64,000 nucleotides of DNA from Halicephalobus mephisto (taxonomy: Eukaryota > Nematoda > Chromadorea > Rhabditida > Panagrolaimidae), in NCBI GenBank assembly GCA_009193035.1, contig SWDT01000200.1:1-64000 (forward strand), in the 5' to 3' direction. Position 1 is the stretch's first letter. Each line of letters opens with the position of its first letter. Shown piece by piece: positions 9,481 through 21,858 of this stretch. The notes below the pieces were generated by a model. The model saw nothing but the letters and a program-made list of their open reading frames with translations. It did no database searches and was not told the origin of the DNA. The position numbers and the translations under genes were made by a program.

Positions 9481-11786
9481 TTTGTTAATCACATAAGAGT
9501 AAATAATCGGAAAGGAATTACTAGTGATTCATTTATTGATTTCACAGCGGCCTTCGTTGCCCTTATCAATTGATACTCAACTTGCTCTGTTAGAAAAACA
9601 CATCAGAACAAATGTTAGTGATTTAACATGAGAAAAATGTTTAATTGATTGCTATAACATGACGAAAAATACGGATGGAACAAATGAAATGGAAAATACA
9701 CCTTCTCAATGGCACCTTTATAGAAGAGAGTAGTTCTTCTCCTAACTGATTATGGGTTGTTGTGAATTTCAAAGCTTTTCAGGTCAAAGATATCTAAACG
9801 CTTCACATATGTGAATAATTTCATGCTGAAAAAGTTTTGTGCATATCTTTGTCTTTAATTGTGATTGATACATTGACTTTTATCATGATAATTAAAACTT
9901 GTGGTTAAAAACTTTAAACCAATGAGTTATAATTGACTCATTTTTAAACGGTTCCAGAGAAACTGCTTTTCAAATGATATCACAAGTTGCACAATTTGTT
10001 TTTTAAATTAAAATTAGGTCGTGTGAAATCTTTTGAAGAATTGAAATTTATTCTCAATTTCATGCGTTTCTAATTTGTGAGTAGTTAATGAATAAATGAA
10101 AGTTTTCCGCAAGTTACTGAGGATTGAATCATTTGTGCAATGTTCCATATGTGTAATTAACAGATGCGAATCCTGAACGAATAACGTCTGTATGATGGAT
10201 AATTTAATTTCCATTCAACAGCGACTACTTGTCTCTGTAAAATGAATTTCTAGTCAATAATTCTGAAGGGCAAATAAAGATTTTCGAAATCTATAGAATT
10301 GGATAGGAATTATGAATTTGATTGTTGAAATTTATTAGTAAAAACTAGATTTGTCTCCATGACTTTTCCACAAACTTAAATAGAAAGATAAAAGTTGATA
10401 TTTTCGTGTATTTACATATTTTACTGTTCCAGAGGACACATTTATTATTGCCCATCTTGATGGCTGTTCAAACAGAAATTTCATAGAATTGGCCTAAAGA
10501 GAAGTTCGCTTTTTATTTTCATCTTCCATCTACTGTAAAGCAATTAAATACAACAAAACATTTCAATATCAAAAATTTTAACTACCCTTTTGCGCTTTAC
10601 CACGATATTTCAGCCGATATTCTTTTGTAGCTTGTAAAAAAGCTCATATTTTCATTGAAATTTAAAAATTTCATGGAATTACTAGTTTTTTTCTTGTTGG
10701 TACATTAATGCTCGAATTCTCAATTATTTTATTTTTATCAGTCTCCAAATCCTAAATAATTTAAGATTAAATATGAAAAGACTTTAACAATATCTTCCTT
10801 ATTATTTATGTGCCATTCATTAACTAGTCGAGAAGTTGCTTTCCAAAAAGAACATATTACAAATCCATGGTCTTTTTCATTCCAACTCAATATTTTTATC
10901 TTAAAAAAAATACAAAAGTGCTTCGAAATACATAGTTTACATAAATAAGAATAATTAACTAATCATTTTTGTCTTTTCAAATAACATTTTCAGAAAGTAA
11001 TATGAGAAACATTACAGTTCCATTAAGAGATTAAAGTGAGGTTATTTAAAAGGTCAATGATCAATTTGTGAATGCATCAGAAACAATTTTGAAGCTTAAA
11101 ATTATACAACATCATCTCTGTTGACTAGCTTTACATAATCCTCACAATATCAGTTAATTTTATAGAAATTATGATCTAATAGACAGCCTGCTTCTACATT
11201 CAAAGAGCTCTAGTTAATATCGATAAAAATACTCTATAAATTCTTGTTTGAAATTGATTATTTTTATCTACAATTTTAGTTGTAACAGGTGTTGTCGAGG
11301 TAACAATCAACGGAAATGAGAGTTCTTAAGCCGTTGAAATCAGTAAACAGGAGAAATTAAACGAGTTCAATGACTATGCTGTGGAAAACTAGACGATACT
11401 TCGATTAATGAAAAATAAAAAAATCAAACAATTTTGACTGAATGTGATGGACAAGATCATTAAGGAGAACATCACAAGACTAACATTGGTTTAGATTCCC
11501 AATTTATTATTTCTACTTTTGCAAAAAAGTCCTCAACAATTGTACAGATGGAAGTAAACGGTGATGTCAAAATTCTTGTTAGTAAAAAATACCCAGAACT
11601 GGTCGTGCTAAACATGTAAAAATCGGTGTTGTCTATTAACAGTCATCAACTTTTACTCATTTGTTACTTGTTTATCCATTAGAATTACTTGTGTATCGGG
11701 ATACCCATTATTCTTTACATTTTACGTTTCTTCACCGCAAATTTAATATTTTTATCAAAAATTCCAGTGTAAATTTGCCTGGAAAA
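9481..11786. other. long AT-rich intergenic stretch
   Basis: No supported gene. Around 11,279-11,400 a frame reads like decayed coding sequence interrupted by TAA and TAG, and a similar short open piece lies at about 11,548-11,620. Neither matches a family I know. The rest is low-GC sequence without visible repeats. Confidence 0.4.
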
Positions 11787-12176
11787 ATGCGTCTATTTGT
11801 GAAGCAAACATACTCCACAAAATCCAAATTCAGTTATTTAATTGGAAATATGTTCAGACCGAATTTTGCCATGAATGGGCCAAATGTCTTGATTACTGAG
11901 AAATTAATAAGGAAATCAGACAACTTGTCATGTACAAATTTATTTTTTAAACCTTTTGGTCGAAATGACGATTGGGAACCTGAATTGTTTCACCAGGAAT
12001 GTTTTATTTATCCCTCAGTAGATCTTGCCCGTATGGTGGGAAGCAAACTCCACTTGATGACGGTGCTGCTGAAAAACACAAAAGAAGTGTTCCCACATTG
12101 CACATGTAACGATTTTAGAAAAAAGACAAAGAATAGAAAAGCAATTTTAGCTTTAAAAGTCATTATTAATGTCTGA
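11787..12176 (+). CDS. unidentified 129-aa protein, single exon
   Basis: The ATG at 11787 opens 129 codons to TGA at 12174-12176, with AATAAATAAA about 30 nt downstream. An attccag acceptor-like site ends at 11767, 19 nt before the ATG, matching the trans-splice-like layout of other genes here. The product is basic, with several cysteines in the C-terminal half (H-C-T-C) and no clear signal peptide or TM segment. No family recognised. An AT-rich chance ORF cannot be excluded. Confidence 0.4.
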   Translation: MRLFVKQTYSTKSKFSYLIGNMFRPNFAMNGPNVLITEKLIRKSDNLSCTNLFFKPFGRNDDWEPELFHQECFIYPSVDLARMVGSKLHLMTVLLKNTKEVFPHCTCNDFRKKTKNRKAILALKVIINV

Positions 12177-12961
12177 ACCAACTACCATAATAAGCATTCT
12201 AAAAATAAATAAATTGTTTCCAGTGACCTCTACCTAGGGTGCTTCATTCCTTATTTTCAGACCAATTGTATTGATGTCGGTGAGACCGCTAAACACTTCT
12301 ACTAGTTAAGAATAATACACTGTCCCTTTATGATATTACTATGGGACTTGCATCATGAATGTGGTACTCAACGTCTGTGAGAAGATCTGTCTTATTTACA
12401 GATAGAGAGAAATTTATTTTGGGAAAAAAACATCGGTTCTTTGCAACTTCTGGCATCATGTCCACTCTCCGCAGCGTACTTCCATTACGATTACCAATCG
12501 TTCAAAGTAGTTAGCAACGTAGGAACAAGAAATGGCATCTAGTTCACGAAAACTGTGTCGCGTCCCGTATGCTAACTTTTAAAAGCGGCAAATGTGAAAT
12601 GTTCGAAAGAACCAACATGAAGAGAACAATGACGTATGTTACACTCAATGAAAAAATTGTTGAATTTACGGACCAAGATGTATAAACCTTCAGGTTAGTC
12701 TTTTTGCTTTACTCTATCAACTAAGGAAATTAATCTAGATTTTCCAAGTAGACGGGCAGAGATGACATAGTAACAGCTCGAAACAGACAAACATCGTCTC
12801 GTTCTCGATTAGATGATTTTTGATTTCCAAATAAATGACACTTTCATACTTTTCACCTTTAAATCTGTCAAACGTCGTTGAACGTAACCTTGAAAACTTA
12901 AAAATTACCGTCTACGACTCAACATCATTCTCATAATTATTTACTCAAAGACAAAATTTGC
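12177..12961. other. intergenic stretch
   Basis: Polyadenylation signal of the preceding + gene at about 12,205. Beyond that no coding signal on either strand. Confidence 0.4.
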
Positions 12962-13351
12962 TCAGTTATCACGGAATCTGTTTCTCTGATATTCGGCATA
13001 TCTGATGTCATTTGGGTGATATGGACCCAATCGAGATTCCCCATCCCACTTAAAGATGGTTCTTGTGTACCTGAATTCTTCGCTCGCTCTTATTGCATAA
13101 AACCTAGAGAACGTACCATGAAGGCCACTCTTGAGGAGCATAACGACCAACAGTTCCATGGATGATCTTCGTTCCAGGATGAACACGAGCGTATTCCTTC
13201 AGTTCGTCTGGATAAATGTATGTCTGCCGTTTATAGACATGTAGAGCGGCATTCGCGAATGTGAAACCTAGAGTATCAATTTTTAGCTGTCACAAAACTT
13301 AAAAAATTACTTACAAATTAGGATGAATATAAATATTCTGGAGGCAGCCAT
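12962..13351 (-). CDS. small secreted protein, 98 aa, unknown family
   Basis: Three exons join in phase: 13315-13351, 13117-13267 and 12962-13070, with introns of 47 and 46 nt. The first 20 residues form a clear signal peptide (F-I-F-I-L-I-C-F-T-F-A, then A-N-A). The mature part has about 78 residues, no obvious cysteine pairs, many Tyr, Arg and Pro, and a C terminus rich in Arg and Asn. K-R after the signal peptide could be a processing site. I recognise no family. The two conserved-phase introns and the signal peptide make it a real gene; function is open. Confidence 0.7.
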
Positions 13352-13905
13352 CTTGGTTGTTTCACTGTTGACGATGAAAAGTGCGATTATTGCCCAAGGC
13401 GGGATATACTCAGCTAGATTTTTATACGTGTGTAAAAAATTGACTTTCGCTTTTAGTGAGATCCGTTGGAGCAGGATCAGTGACGATCGCCTGTAGTGAG
13501 ATCTAGGTTACTCGAACACGAATTACACCCTTCCGATGCAATCACGCTTCAATCAATTAGGTAATCCAACGCTCAAAATTTATCAATTTCTAGATACACT
13601 TTTTTAAAAAACCGTAGAAATTATAAACACAATGGGGATTCTGAAAAATCACGTCCATATTGAACGAGAACATTGACCTAAATTGAAATTTTGAGCTGTC
13701 TTTCGACCTGTTCTTCCAGTTTCGAAATTTAATTATCCTGTCGTTCATAATCTTGTTTCGGAGATATCAGAGTGTTTGTTAACAAAATGACATTTCTCCA
13801 AAAATCCCGCATGTGGTCTTATAATACCCATATCCAGATACTCCTTCGTTTCTTGCGGTCAAGTTTCGTCAGTTCTGAATAAAACTTTATGTTACCCGAA
13901 ATGTC
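13352..13905. other. spacer between secreted peptide and ion channel genes
   Basis: Both flanking genes are on the minus strand. The region would hold the promoter of the secreted peptide gene and the 3' UTR of the channel. Nothing else seen. Confidence 0.5.
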
Positions 13906-15912
13906 TTACTCACTGTAAAGATAGAAACTCCAGTAAATGCAGTTAAAGATTAAAAAAGTCAACGGAAACACAATCCTTGACCTTTCATCAATCTTGACCG
14001 CTACGGCACGACCCTTCAGGTTGCAGAGGGACCTGGTCCACGACAGAGCTCTCTTGCCGACGGCTGCATTAAATTTGAGGGACCTCTGTTTATTCTTTAG
14101 TCGTGCTTGATTCAGCGGGTCTCCTCCATTCATCATCAGCTTCACTGCTGTGTCTGGATTCAGTTCTGAGGGTATCCTGAGTCTGGCCTCGACACTGTTA
14201 TCTCTGTTCAGTTGATGATTTCTTTCTGGATCCAACTCTTGAGCATTGGGCAAGTCGTCATCAATGTAGGGATAAGAGTTTAGTTTGTCTGCAGAAAGTC
14301 CCACAGATCCGAAGAGGGTCGAAAGTGTCGAGTCGAGAATAAGATTAGAAGTCTTGGGAGCACGACACATTTCTTGGTTCTTTGCGTAATGACAGATGGT
14401 GAACTCAATCATTACCCCAAAAGCAAATCCAAGACAAACTCCCAACCAGACATCTATAGCTTTCAAATAAGAAACCTCTGGAAGGGCCAACTTGACAGCA
14501 TTTGCTTGTGTTGAAATCGTCAAAAGTACAGTGATTGACAGAGAGACTCGTGCTGGAGCCGAGTCAATGTCCAACCAGAAGTTGAACCAGCTGATAATAA
14601 TGATGATCCCACTTGGCAAATAGGTTTGCTAAATTTCCAAATTAAATATCAATTAGTTTCCGAAATCTAACCATAATGTGGTGCATCATTTGCCGATCTA
14701 CTTTAAAGATAGCCGTCTGGCAACTCCAGATTCCCGTAGCATAGGTCCCGTTGCAGACCCCGCTTTCGATCTTTTGGAGATTCATGTCAGGCATTCTGAT
14801 TTCTGGATTCTGATCGATCGCTGGGTCGATTTCTGTAGACCACCGGAGTCTCAACTGGGACTCTGGATAGGCGTAAGAAAGAATTCTGAGCTCGCAAACC
14901 TGAAAAATCAATTTCCCCATCTTATTCAGCAAGACATTTACCTGACTGTCCAAAGGATATTTCCTCAAATCCATCGCACAAATGACGGTCATGGATATCC
15001 TACAGTCATACCAGATCCTGCCTTCCGGATAAAGCCAGACGAGGAAATTGTCATCCGTAATGTCTTGGAAACTCGCGTGTCTCGCATTTGCAAAGTACAG
15101 GTCTCTAAATTACAGTGATTAAATTGCCTCATTGATTACAAGACTTACGGGTGCCACATCTTCATTAGAACATCTTTGTCTTTTATCAGCATGGGAGCTG
15201 ACCCATTGTGTGATAGTCTTTTATCGTGCCATTCCTGTTGGAAGTAAATATCCAGAGCAAAGTCCATTGACTGAGCACTGAAAACACTTTTTTGCTACTT
15301 GGAACAGTTAAATCCCTACCTAAATGAGGAGATTCCCTCAATGTACATACTCAATGTAACGTTCGTAGCGATCCCTAAAATGTCCGCCTCGTTATTCAAG
15401 TTGTGTTTTTCTCTATTATTCATAGAATTCCAACTTGCAATGAATTGTTTATTAATGGTCAAAACTCAATTTTGGACCTTGTTCCAATTTTTTCCGCTGT
15501 CTAAAAATAAACAAATCCTTTCTCGGAAGTTTCACGTCTATCCTTTGTTCATTTTTTGAACTTGGAAACGTTGGTTTTTTAAAAACAGGTATTTGGACCG
15601 AGTTATATGATAGTTTTCGCAATTGCTCAGAGTTCAGATAATCTAGTATCATCTTCCGCAGGAGATCAAAACACAAGTTCCTACTTCTGACTGCAGAAAA
15701 CTCAATTGTTGACAGCTGTAAAGTTATTTACAGTAAATAAACAAACCTTCGTTTTGTGTAGGGATCGCATATCTGTTATAATGAGGAGGTTCTAGCCTCT
15801 TGACGAACTCGTGGGTAAGTGGGATAAATTTGGCATCTTCTCCCAGGGCCAGATGCAGGATAGTAGTGAATATGAGCACCGTACAACATAAGGCCCTTCT
15901 AATTGAGATCAT
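13906..15912 (-). CDS. Cys-loop ligand-gated anion channel subunit (GluCl/glycine-receptor-like)
   Basis: Seven exons: 15747-15912, 15478-15690, 15320-15374, 15149-15277, 14942-15104, 14672-14899, 13906-14628. A signal peptide (residues 1-24) is followed by the ligand-binding domain (Y-I-E-G-I-S-S, then F-F/Y-x-Q-E-W-H-D-x-R-L). The Cys-loop is C-A-M-D-L-R-K-Y-P-L-D-S-Q-V-C, split by an intron before V-C. A second Cys pair (V-C...W-S-C) is as in GluCl and glycine receptors. M1 is Q-T-Y-L-P-S plus a hydrophobic run. The P-A-R motif before M2 marks chloride selectivity; M3 (Y-L-K-A-I-D-V-W) and M4 (R-I-V-F-P-L) are present. The subunit sits in the plasma membrane as part of a pentamer. The ligand is not deducible. 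The exon 2 donor is the least certain border. Confidence 0.85.
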
Positions 15913-18868
15913 TTGGGATCTAAAATCCGAGCATATTTATGAGAATATTTGAGGGAAAAAATATTCCAATAAGTAAAAAGCGAACAAATGACGCAAAAAG
16001 TTTAGGAGGACAATTTGATCAATCTGAATGAGATAGATTTATCTAATCAAGTGGGAATAAAACAAACTTTGAGACAGGTAGCTTAATCAAATCATTTCTG
16101 GACGGACAAAACGCGACAACAAACGACCAAGTGTGCCTCTGAGAAATGAGGAAGCAGGAGAAGCAATTGTTGAACGGCAATGAGATCGAGTTTTATATCA
16201 AAAAACAAAAAAAAGCTCAGATACCGATTCTGCAGAAGAGAACTCAGTTTCTCGAAAACAAACAATGGCACTTGAAAGTCGTAGATGACGTGTCCAGACT
16301 GATGTCCCAGAAATAGGCAAACACGGTCCGTTAATGAAGTGGTTCTTCAGAAGCCTCAAACACCGAAAAATGCACCAGATTCTGCCATAAAGCATGAAAT
16401 CTGAATTTCCCTCTTTCATCGGTTAAGTCTACTGGACAAGGAAGCAGACAATTGACTTCTATATTTCCAGAAAGACCAATTGGTTTAAAAAACAGTCGGC
16501 GGTCTTCTGACGGCAAGAAATTGGTTTGAACTGTTGAACAACTAAAAATTAAGAATCTCGACGGGATTCTACAAAAGGTCAAGGAGGTAAACCAAAAAGC
16601 TAAAATAGGAAAATCTGCCTCGTCATTTCTCGGGAAGAATAAAGCTTCACATATGATCCTTGACATGCCAAGTGGAAACAAAGAAACAAAGGTAGACTGA
16701 GAATCTTACATTAGTACATTCACGACGAATTCATGGAGAGAATGGAAGCATAAATAGACGTCTGTTCCCTTTATTACCTCCTCAAGGAAAAAGGATACCG
16801 TATTCAGCTCCCTCAGGCAACTCAAATATGTCCTTATGAAGGTTGCAAATGAAAAAAAAGTTGTCACATTTTTGTCTTGGAGGGTCAATGAAATTTCTAG
16901 AAGAGAGGATTAACGAACATTAGATTTTGTTCTTTTCAAAATTGAAAAAGCAGACGCAATTGTTTCTCCTTCAAAGGCGAGAATCTCATTTTACTTAAAA
17001 AGTTAGCTTTACGGACAAATACTACGGGATCAGAGAATCCCACAACGAAGGATCTTTTGGGGAAGGAAATGGCATATTCCGGCTCTATTGTTAAGCGTAC
17101 TCGAGTCTCCACGGCACTACACTTGTATTATGGATACGTGACTGTAAGAATGCGTAATGGTTGAAACACAAATACGTAAGGACACGTATCACCATTACTA
17201 AACTAAGTTGTACTTAAGAAGATATCAAACTCAATATTTACCCAAAACGAGGGAATTCAATTTGAATTCCTGCAAGAAAATCTCTCAAACGCAAATAAAG
17301 TTGGAGTTGCAATTGCTCCTGAAAGGATGGGATTCCATGCGCTTCGGGCAAAGAATGAGCTTTGAACCTGGGAGAGTCAGATGCTACATGCTTTTGGACA
17401 ATGCCTATTCAAGCTTTGCAAACTTCGCTGCAAGAGAAACGGATTCCGGCTTATTCTCTGTAGGACATTAAATGGGTGAGTCCATTGGATACCACATCAT
17501 TGAAGCGAATTGTTCTCACCAGACAAACAGTATGAAGTAATGAAAGTTCCAGAACATAATTTGAAGGGCATTTTAGTCGGCCTACTCAAGTGTTCTTCAA
17601 AGGCATAACCAATTGAAACATTGAATTGAATCTCGAAGACCGCTTCCCCGAAAAGGACAGTTTGGAATAAAAATGAAAAAAGACTCGTTTTTCGTCAATT
17701 AGCTAAGCTAATGTCAACGGAAATGAAAACCAGGAAGTCTGACGAAATTTTTGAATTCCCATATGAATCAAGTGACTCAGAATAGAATCTCCGGTCAGGT
17801 AACTCGTCTGTTGGTTTGTGGGAAGCTGGCTGAGTTGTATATTATTTGACTTGGAATACTAAATATTCCCAAAAAATATTGTCTGGACCTGTTTGGCTCG
17901 TATTTCTAAAGTGAATCGAAATCGCTTATCGTAATCGAGGTGAATTTGTTCAGGTCCATGTAGTAAAAATAACATTTAGGTTAAAAACAAGCTTACAAAC
18001 ACAAATCATCCGAGAAAGAGCAATTTGTTATCCCAAGTTTTCACAAGGGTTATTTTACCTCGAGTCGAATCCGATTCGAAAGAGTGCAAAATCACATAAT
18101 CGGAAGCAAATTGGCCAATCATTGAGCCCATTCACGACCCGAAAAACAAAGATTGCAAGAAAGACATATGTCTTGAAAAAGTGCTTAAAATATTCTCCTC
18201 ATGGATATCCGCAATTTGAATACCGTTTAAATAAAAATTGGGAATTATTCTCGATAATAACTCAAAGTCAGATAAATTTCCTATAATTTAATACTCACTG
18301 ATGAGGAAGATTCAAAACAAACATAAAAAGCTCCCTAAACCAAAACAAAATTAATGCAAGATAATGTAGGATAAATAATTCACTGACGTTGGTTTGCACT
18401 AGAGCAAATCTAAAGAATTCAATAGACACATCATTTAAGGAAATGTGTTCACCTCAGAAAAAACCGAATCTGTTTGTCGGAAACCCAGAGGTCAAATCTT
18501 GGCCAACTACGTAAAAGCAACATTTCGAGCTAATTTGCTCTTAATTTGTCTTCTGAACGAAATGGCTAAAGCTAAAACTTGGGTTTTTCATAAAGGGAGC
18601 AATTTTGAAATTCTTTCAATGACGATTTCTGCACAATTGTAGTCACTTTGCAGAGTTGACGGAAAAGCGTAGCTGATCAGATCAGATCGAGCATTCAAGG
18701 CTATAGCACTTAACAAAACAGTCTGAAGGAAAATTTGTCTTTTTGTTCTAATTTCATTTGACGCAAAGAGATCAAGTTTCAAGTTAAAAAATTTAATGTT
18801 CTTTGTAAAATGTGACGGATAATCAGTCATCAATTATCATCGTGTTTATTTGATAAATGCAACCAGCA
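15913..18868. other. long stretch without a supported gene
   Basis: About 3 kb between the channel gene and the carboxypeptidase gene, both minus strand. It should contain the channel promoter. Several ORFs of 60-116 codons occur but none joins by splice signals or resembles a family, and they overlap in different frames. Slightly less AT-rich than 9.5-11.6 kb. Confidence 0.4.
15920..15921 (-). promoter_or_regulatory. possible trans-splice acceptor of the ion-channel gene
   Basis: The minus strand reads ggattttag 7 nt upstream of the channel ATG, with no donor found upstream. Layout fits spliced-leader addition; a 5' UTR intron is the alternative. Confidence 0.4.
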
Positions 18869-21345
18869 CTAGATAAAGTCAGAAATGCTATTGGTGGCGC
18901 ACTGAACGGCTTCTTGGACAAGAGAAATCTCCTCAGCAAGACGTCTTCCGGCTAGGGCTCTGTCTCTACTAGTTGAGGCGGTCTCTAAATTCTCTATTTG
19001 ATCATAAATCCCTGCCATCACAGAAGACGAGTAAGAATCCTTATCGCTGACAGAAAAGAGAAGATGTCGTTTTTGTGGAGAATTGGGGAAAGCAAAAGGG
19101 GAGATAAAGCAACGATCAATCAGCATTAGCTTTCTCGTGATTGACGCAGCTTGGTTATTTCCGGCAAAGTACGGTAAATGGGCTTTTGCGTCTTGAATCT
19201 TCTTGTCAAAGTTCTTTGCTCGTCTAAAGAACTCTTGGCAGTTCTTGATTAATCGGCTTAGTTGCGTACGTGCATCTTGAGTCTCAGGAATTCTGTTCTT
19301 CATAGGGTCCAATTTCAGTTTCAAAGAATGGACATAATCGTTGAGTAACTGATCGGCAAGAATGGTAGCATTTAGCGGAACTACAGGGGAATCAGCAAAC
19401 GAGCGTGCAATTTCAGCCCAAAATTGACCGACTGCTCGATGAACCTAAAAGTTGATCGATTTTCAACAATCTCTTATCAAAACAACTTACAGCAAAGTTA
19501 TTCGTGTCAAAGATGTGTTCGTTGGTGAACGGAGTTTCGTACAACGAATGATATAAGGGATATTCTTGCCAGGTTGTGTTCCTGTATCGGAAGTCGACAA
19601 CAGGAATCCCTAGAAAGTTTAGAAATGGAGCATGGTCGGATCCTCCTCCGGGAACAGGCATCTGTGGGAACTCCGGATGGTTGTGGATGGATCCGGGGAA
19701 AGATTTTATCCAGGTGTCGTAAACCGTTTTCCTGGATCTCTTGATCTCCGATTCCATCGGGTTTGGAATTCTCCTAGATGTCTCGACGATTGATTGGAAC
19801 ATAGTTGGGATGGATGAAGCGGCGAAGGACAGATTGGAATAGATGGTGTCGACGTTCAGGTAGACAATGGCTCTTTCAGAGAGCTGCTTCTCAAATTCCT
19901 CCACAAATTCAGTAGATCCAATTAAGCCATACTCTTCTGCATCCCAGTTACAGAACATGATTGTTCTAGCAGGTCTCCAATCACTTTCGTTCATCGTCTG
20001 AACGAGGGCTCTACCGACTTCTGCCAAAGTGGCTGTTCCGCTATTGGGATCAAGGGACCCATAAACCCAAGCATCGTAGTGATTTCCGAGGATGATATAA
20101 TGGTCTGGATCACTGCTCCCCCGAATATACCCAACGACGTTCCTGATTTGCCGCTTTTCGAGCTTTGAACGAACATCGATTTTAGTCCTTGTAGAAGTGT
20201 CTTTGAATCCTGGCCCCAGTCGGTACGTAAAGTTGAGTCCTCCTTGCCAGTCAAGAGGCACGGCTCTTCCCTCCATCCTCGAGAGAATTTCATAGGCATC
20301 TCTGTAGCTGATTGGAAGAACAGGGATACTGGGGAGAACATGTGCTTTCTTGGCTTCTTCAACGGTTCTTGTCGGATAGAGGTCGGATTTTGAAGGAGAC
20401 AAAGGGGTCAAAGGGTCTCCATCCATGTGCATCACTGATCCTCTCTGAACACCACCCTCAGGCATCCATTCTGTTCTCGGGTAAATGTGCTCTAAAATTA
20501 TTTGCTTTCAATTAGTACCATAGCCATCAATGAACTCACCTTTGTCAGTGCCTTCTTTAGCAACCTCGGCAGGATCACTGAATAGAATGACTCCGATAGC
20601 TCCATTCCGTTGAGCAAAAGCCACCTTATCTCCTCTGAACCCGAATCCATAGCGAATAAGTGCAATTCGGCCTTGGACACTGAGTCCCATCTTCTCCAAT
20701 CTTTCAAAGTCCTTTTCCATGCCATAATGACAATACACAACTTCTCCTTCAACGGTCCCTGGAGCACTATAAGCAACCCACTGAACTCCCGCGTGTGGCG
20801 TTCCTTGTTCACCTGGTATAATCACTGGGCTGGTTCCATTTGATCGATATATAATCTTCCCACGTCCGTCAATAATCGAGACATGATTCGGGTTACTATA
20901 ATCTGGATAAGAGAGAAGGACTTCATATTCAACGAAATGAACGTCCTCAAGTCCATTCTTCTTCCAAAGTTGCAGAATCTTTTCCCCAACTCTTTTGTTA
21001 GCTGGAGTTCCTGCCACATGAGGCTCCGGAGTGATGAGACGGAGGTTGTCCCGGATGTTTTCTCCTTTGATATTCGCGATGAGTTGGTCACCGATGGATA
21101 ATCTTGCTTCTGAAATCAATTTCTTCGTTGTAAACATTTTGAAAGAATTTTCACTCACGTTCAAAGGTTTTCGGTTTCGGAGGTACTCCGACGTGGGTTT
21201 TGTGATACTTGCCGGCAAAAGCAACCAAGAACACAGCGAGTACTCCGATGGAGATGAAAACCAGAGCTTTGACCATAGTTTTGTCAAAAAGTCGATTCGC
21301 TAAAGAATCTACATTTTGACCCAATTTTAAATAATCACGAGTCAT
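18869..21345 (-). CDS. glutamate carboxypeptidase II / NAALADase (M28 zinc peptidase)
   Basis: Four exons in phase: 21159-21345, 20540-21109, 19491-20491, 18869-19444. About 777 aa, close to the 750 usual for the family. A single TM segment near residues 29-47 (V-F-I-S-I-G-V-L-A-V-F-L) makes it a type II membrane protein. A PA-like domain precedes the M28 catalytic domain. Zinc-binding and catalytic positions are all visible: G-N-H-Y-D-A-W, G-S-L-D-P-N-S-G-T-A, W-D-A-E-E-Y-G, L-N-V-D-T, G-G-G-S-D-H-A-P-F and Y-H-S-L-Y-E. A helical dimerisation domain ends the protein. Such enzymes cleave C-terminal glutamate from N-acetyl-Asp-Glu or poly-glutamyl folate outside the cell; worms have several gcp-2 paralogues. 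The ATG chosen (21345) is the only one before the TM segment with a short cytoplasmic tail. Confidence 0.92.
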
Positions 21346-21858
21346 GGTTGTTGTGAATAACACAAGAAAAACAGTTACGTAATAAGGAAGTTAATTTTGC
21401 AGTGTTATCAAAGAAAACGAGTTTAATCCGATTTTACCAGAGATTGGGCGTAAGAGAGAGTTAAAATCGATCAATGACCACACACTGATAAGGAAGACCC
21501 GGTCCAACGAGGAATGCGGATTGTAGAACTTACCGTTTGGGTCCTTTGGTAGCATTTTCGGGCTGAACAAGCTGCAACTCTAATTTACACGAGAACAACG
21601 ATTGATTTTTTGAAACACATTCAATCACATCGGGTCCAGCAACAAGGAAAACAAAAAGCTGCCGATAGAACCAATTGCTCTTGTTGTACCCTCGATTAAT
21701 GTCTTTCGACTCTATCTCAGGACATAAACAGAAAAACTGATTTCCTCCGATGGGGCATTTGCAAAAATTAAAATCATCATTTTATTTTTTCATTAACCAC
21801 TACTCAAGCACGAATCATTTGGAGTTACCCGATGATTTCAGTTTCTGTCATTGTCTGG
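21346..21858. other. spacer between LRCH and carboxypeptidase genes
   Basis: The two genes are tandem on the minus strand, 514 nt apart. Presumably it holds the 3' UTR of the LRCH gene and the promoter of the carboxypeptidase gene. No coding signal. Confidence 0.5.

Noticed and set aside
11279..11620. possible decayed coding sequence before the 129-aa ORF
   Set aside because: Two short in-frame stretches look protein-like but are broken by stops and match no family; too weak to call a pseudogene.
16198..16888. overlapping minus-strand ORFs of 60-116 codons
   Set aside because: Different overlapping frames, no splice partners and no family resemblance; treated as chance ORFs in the channel gene's 5' flank.
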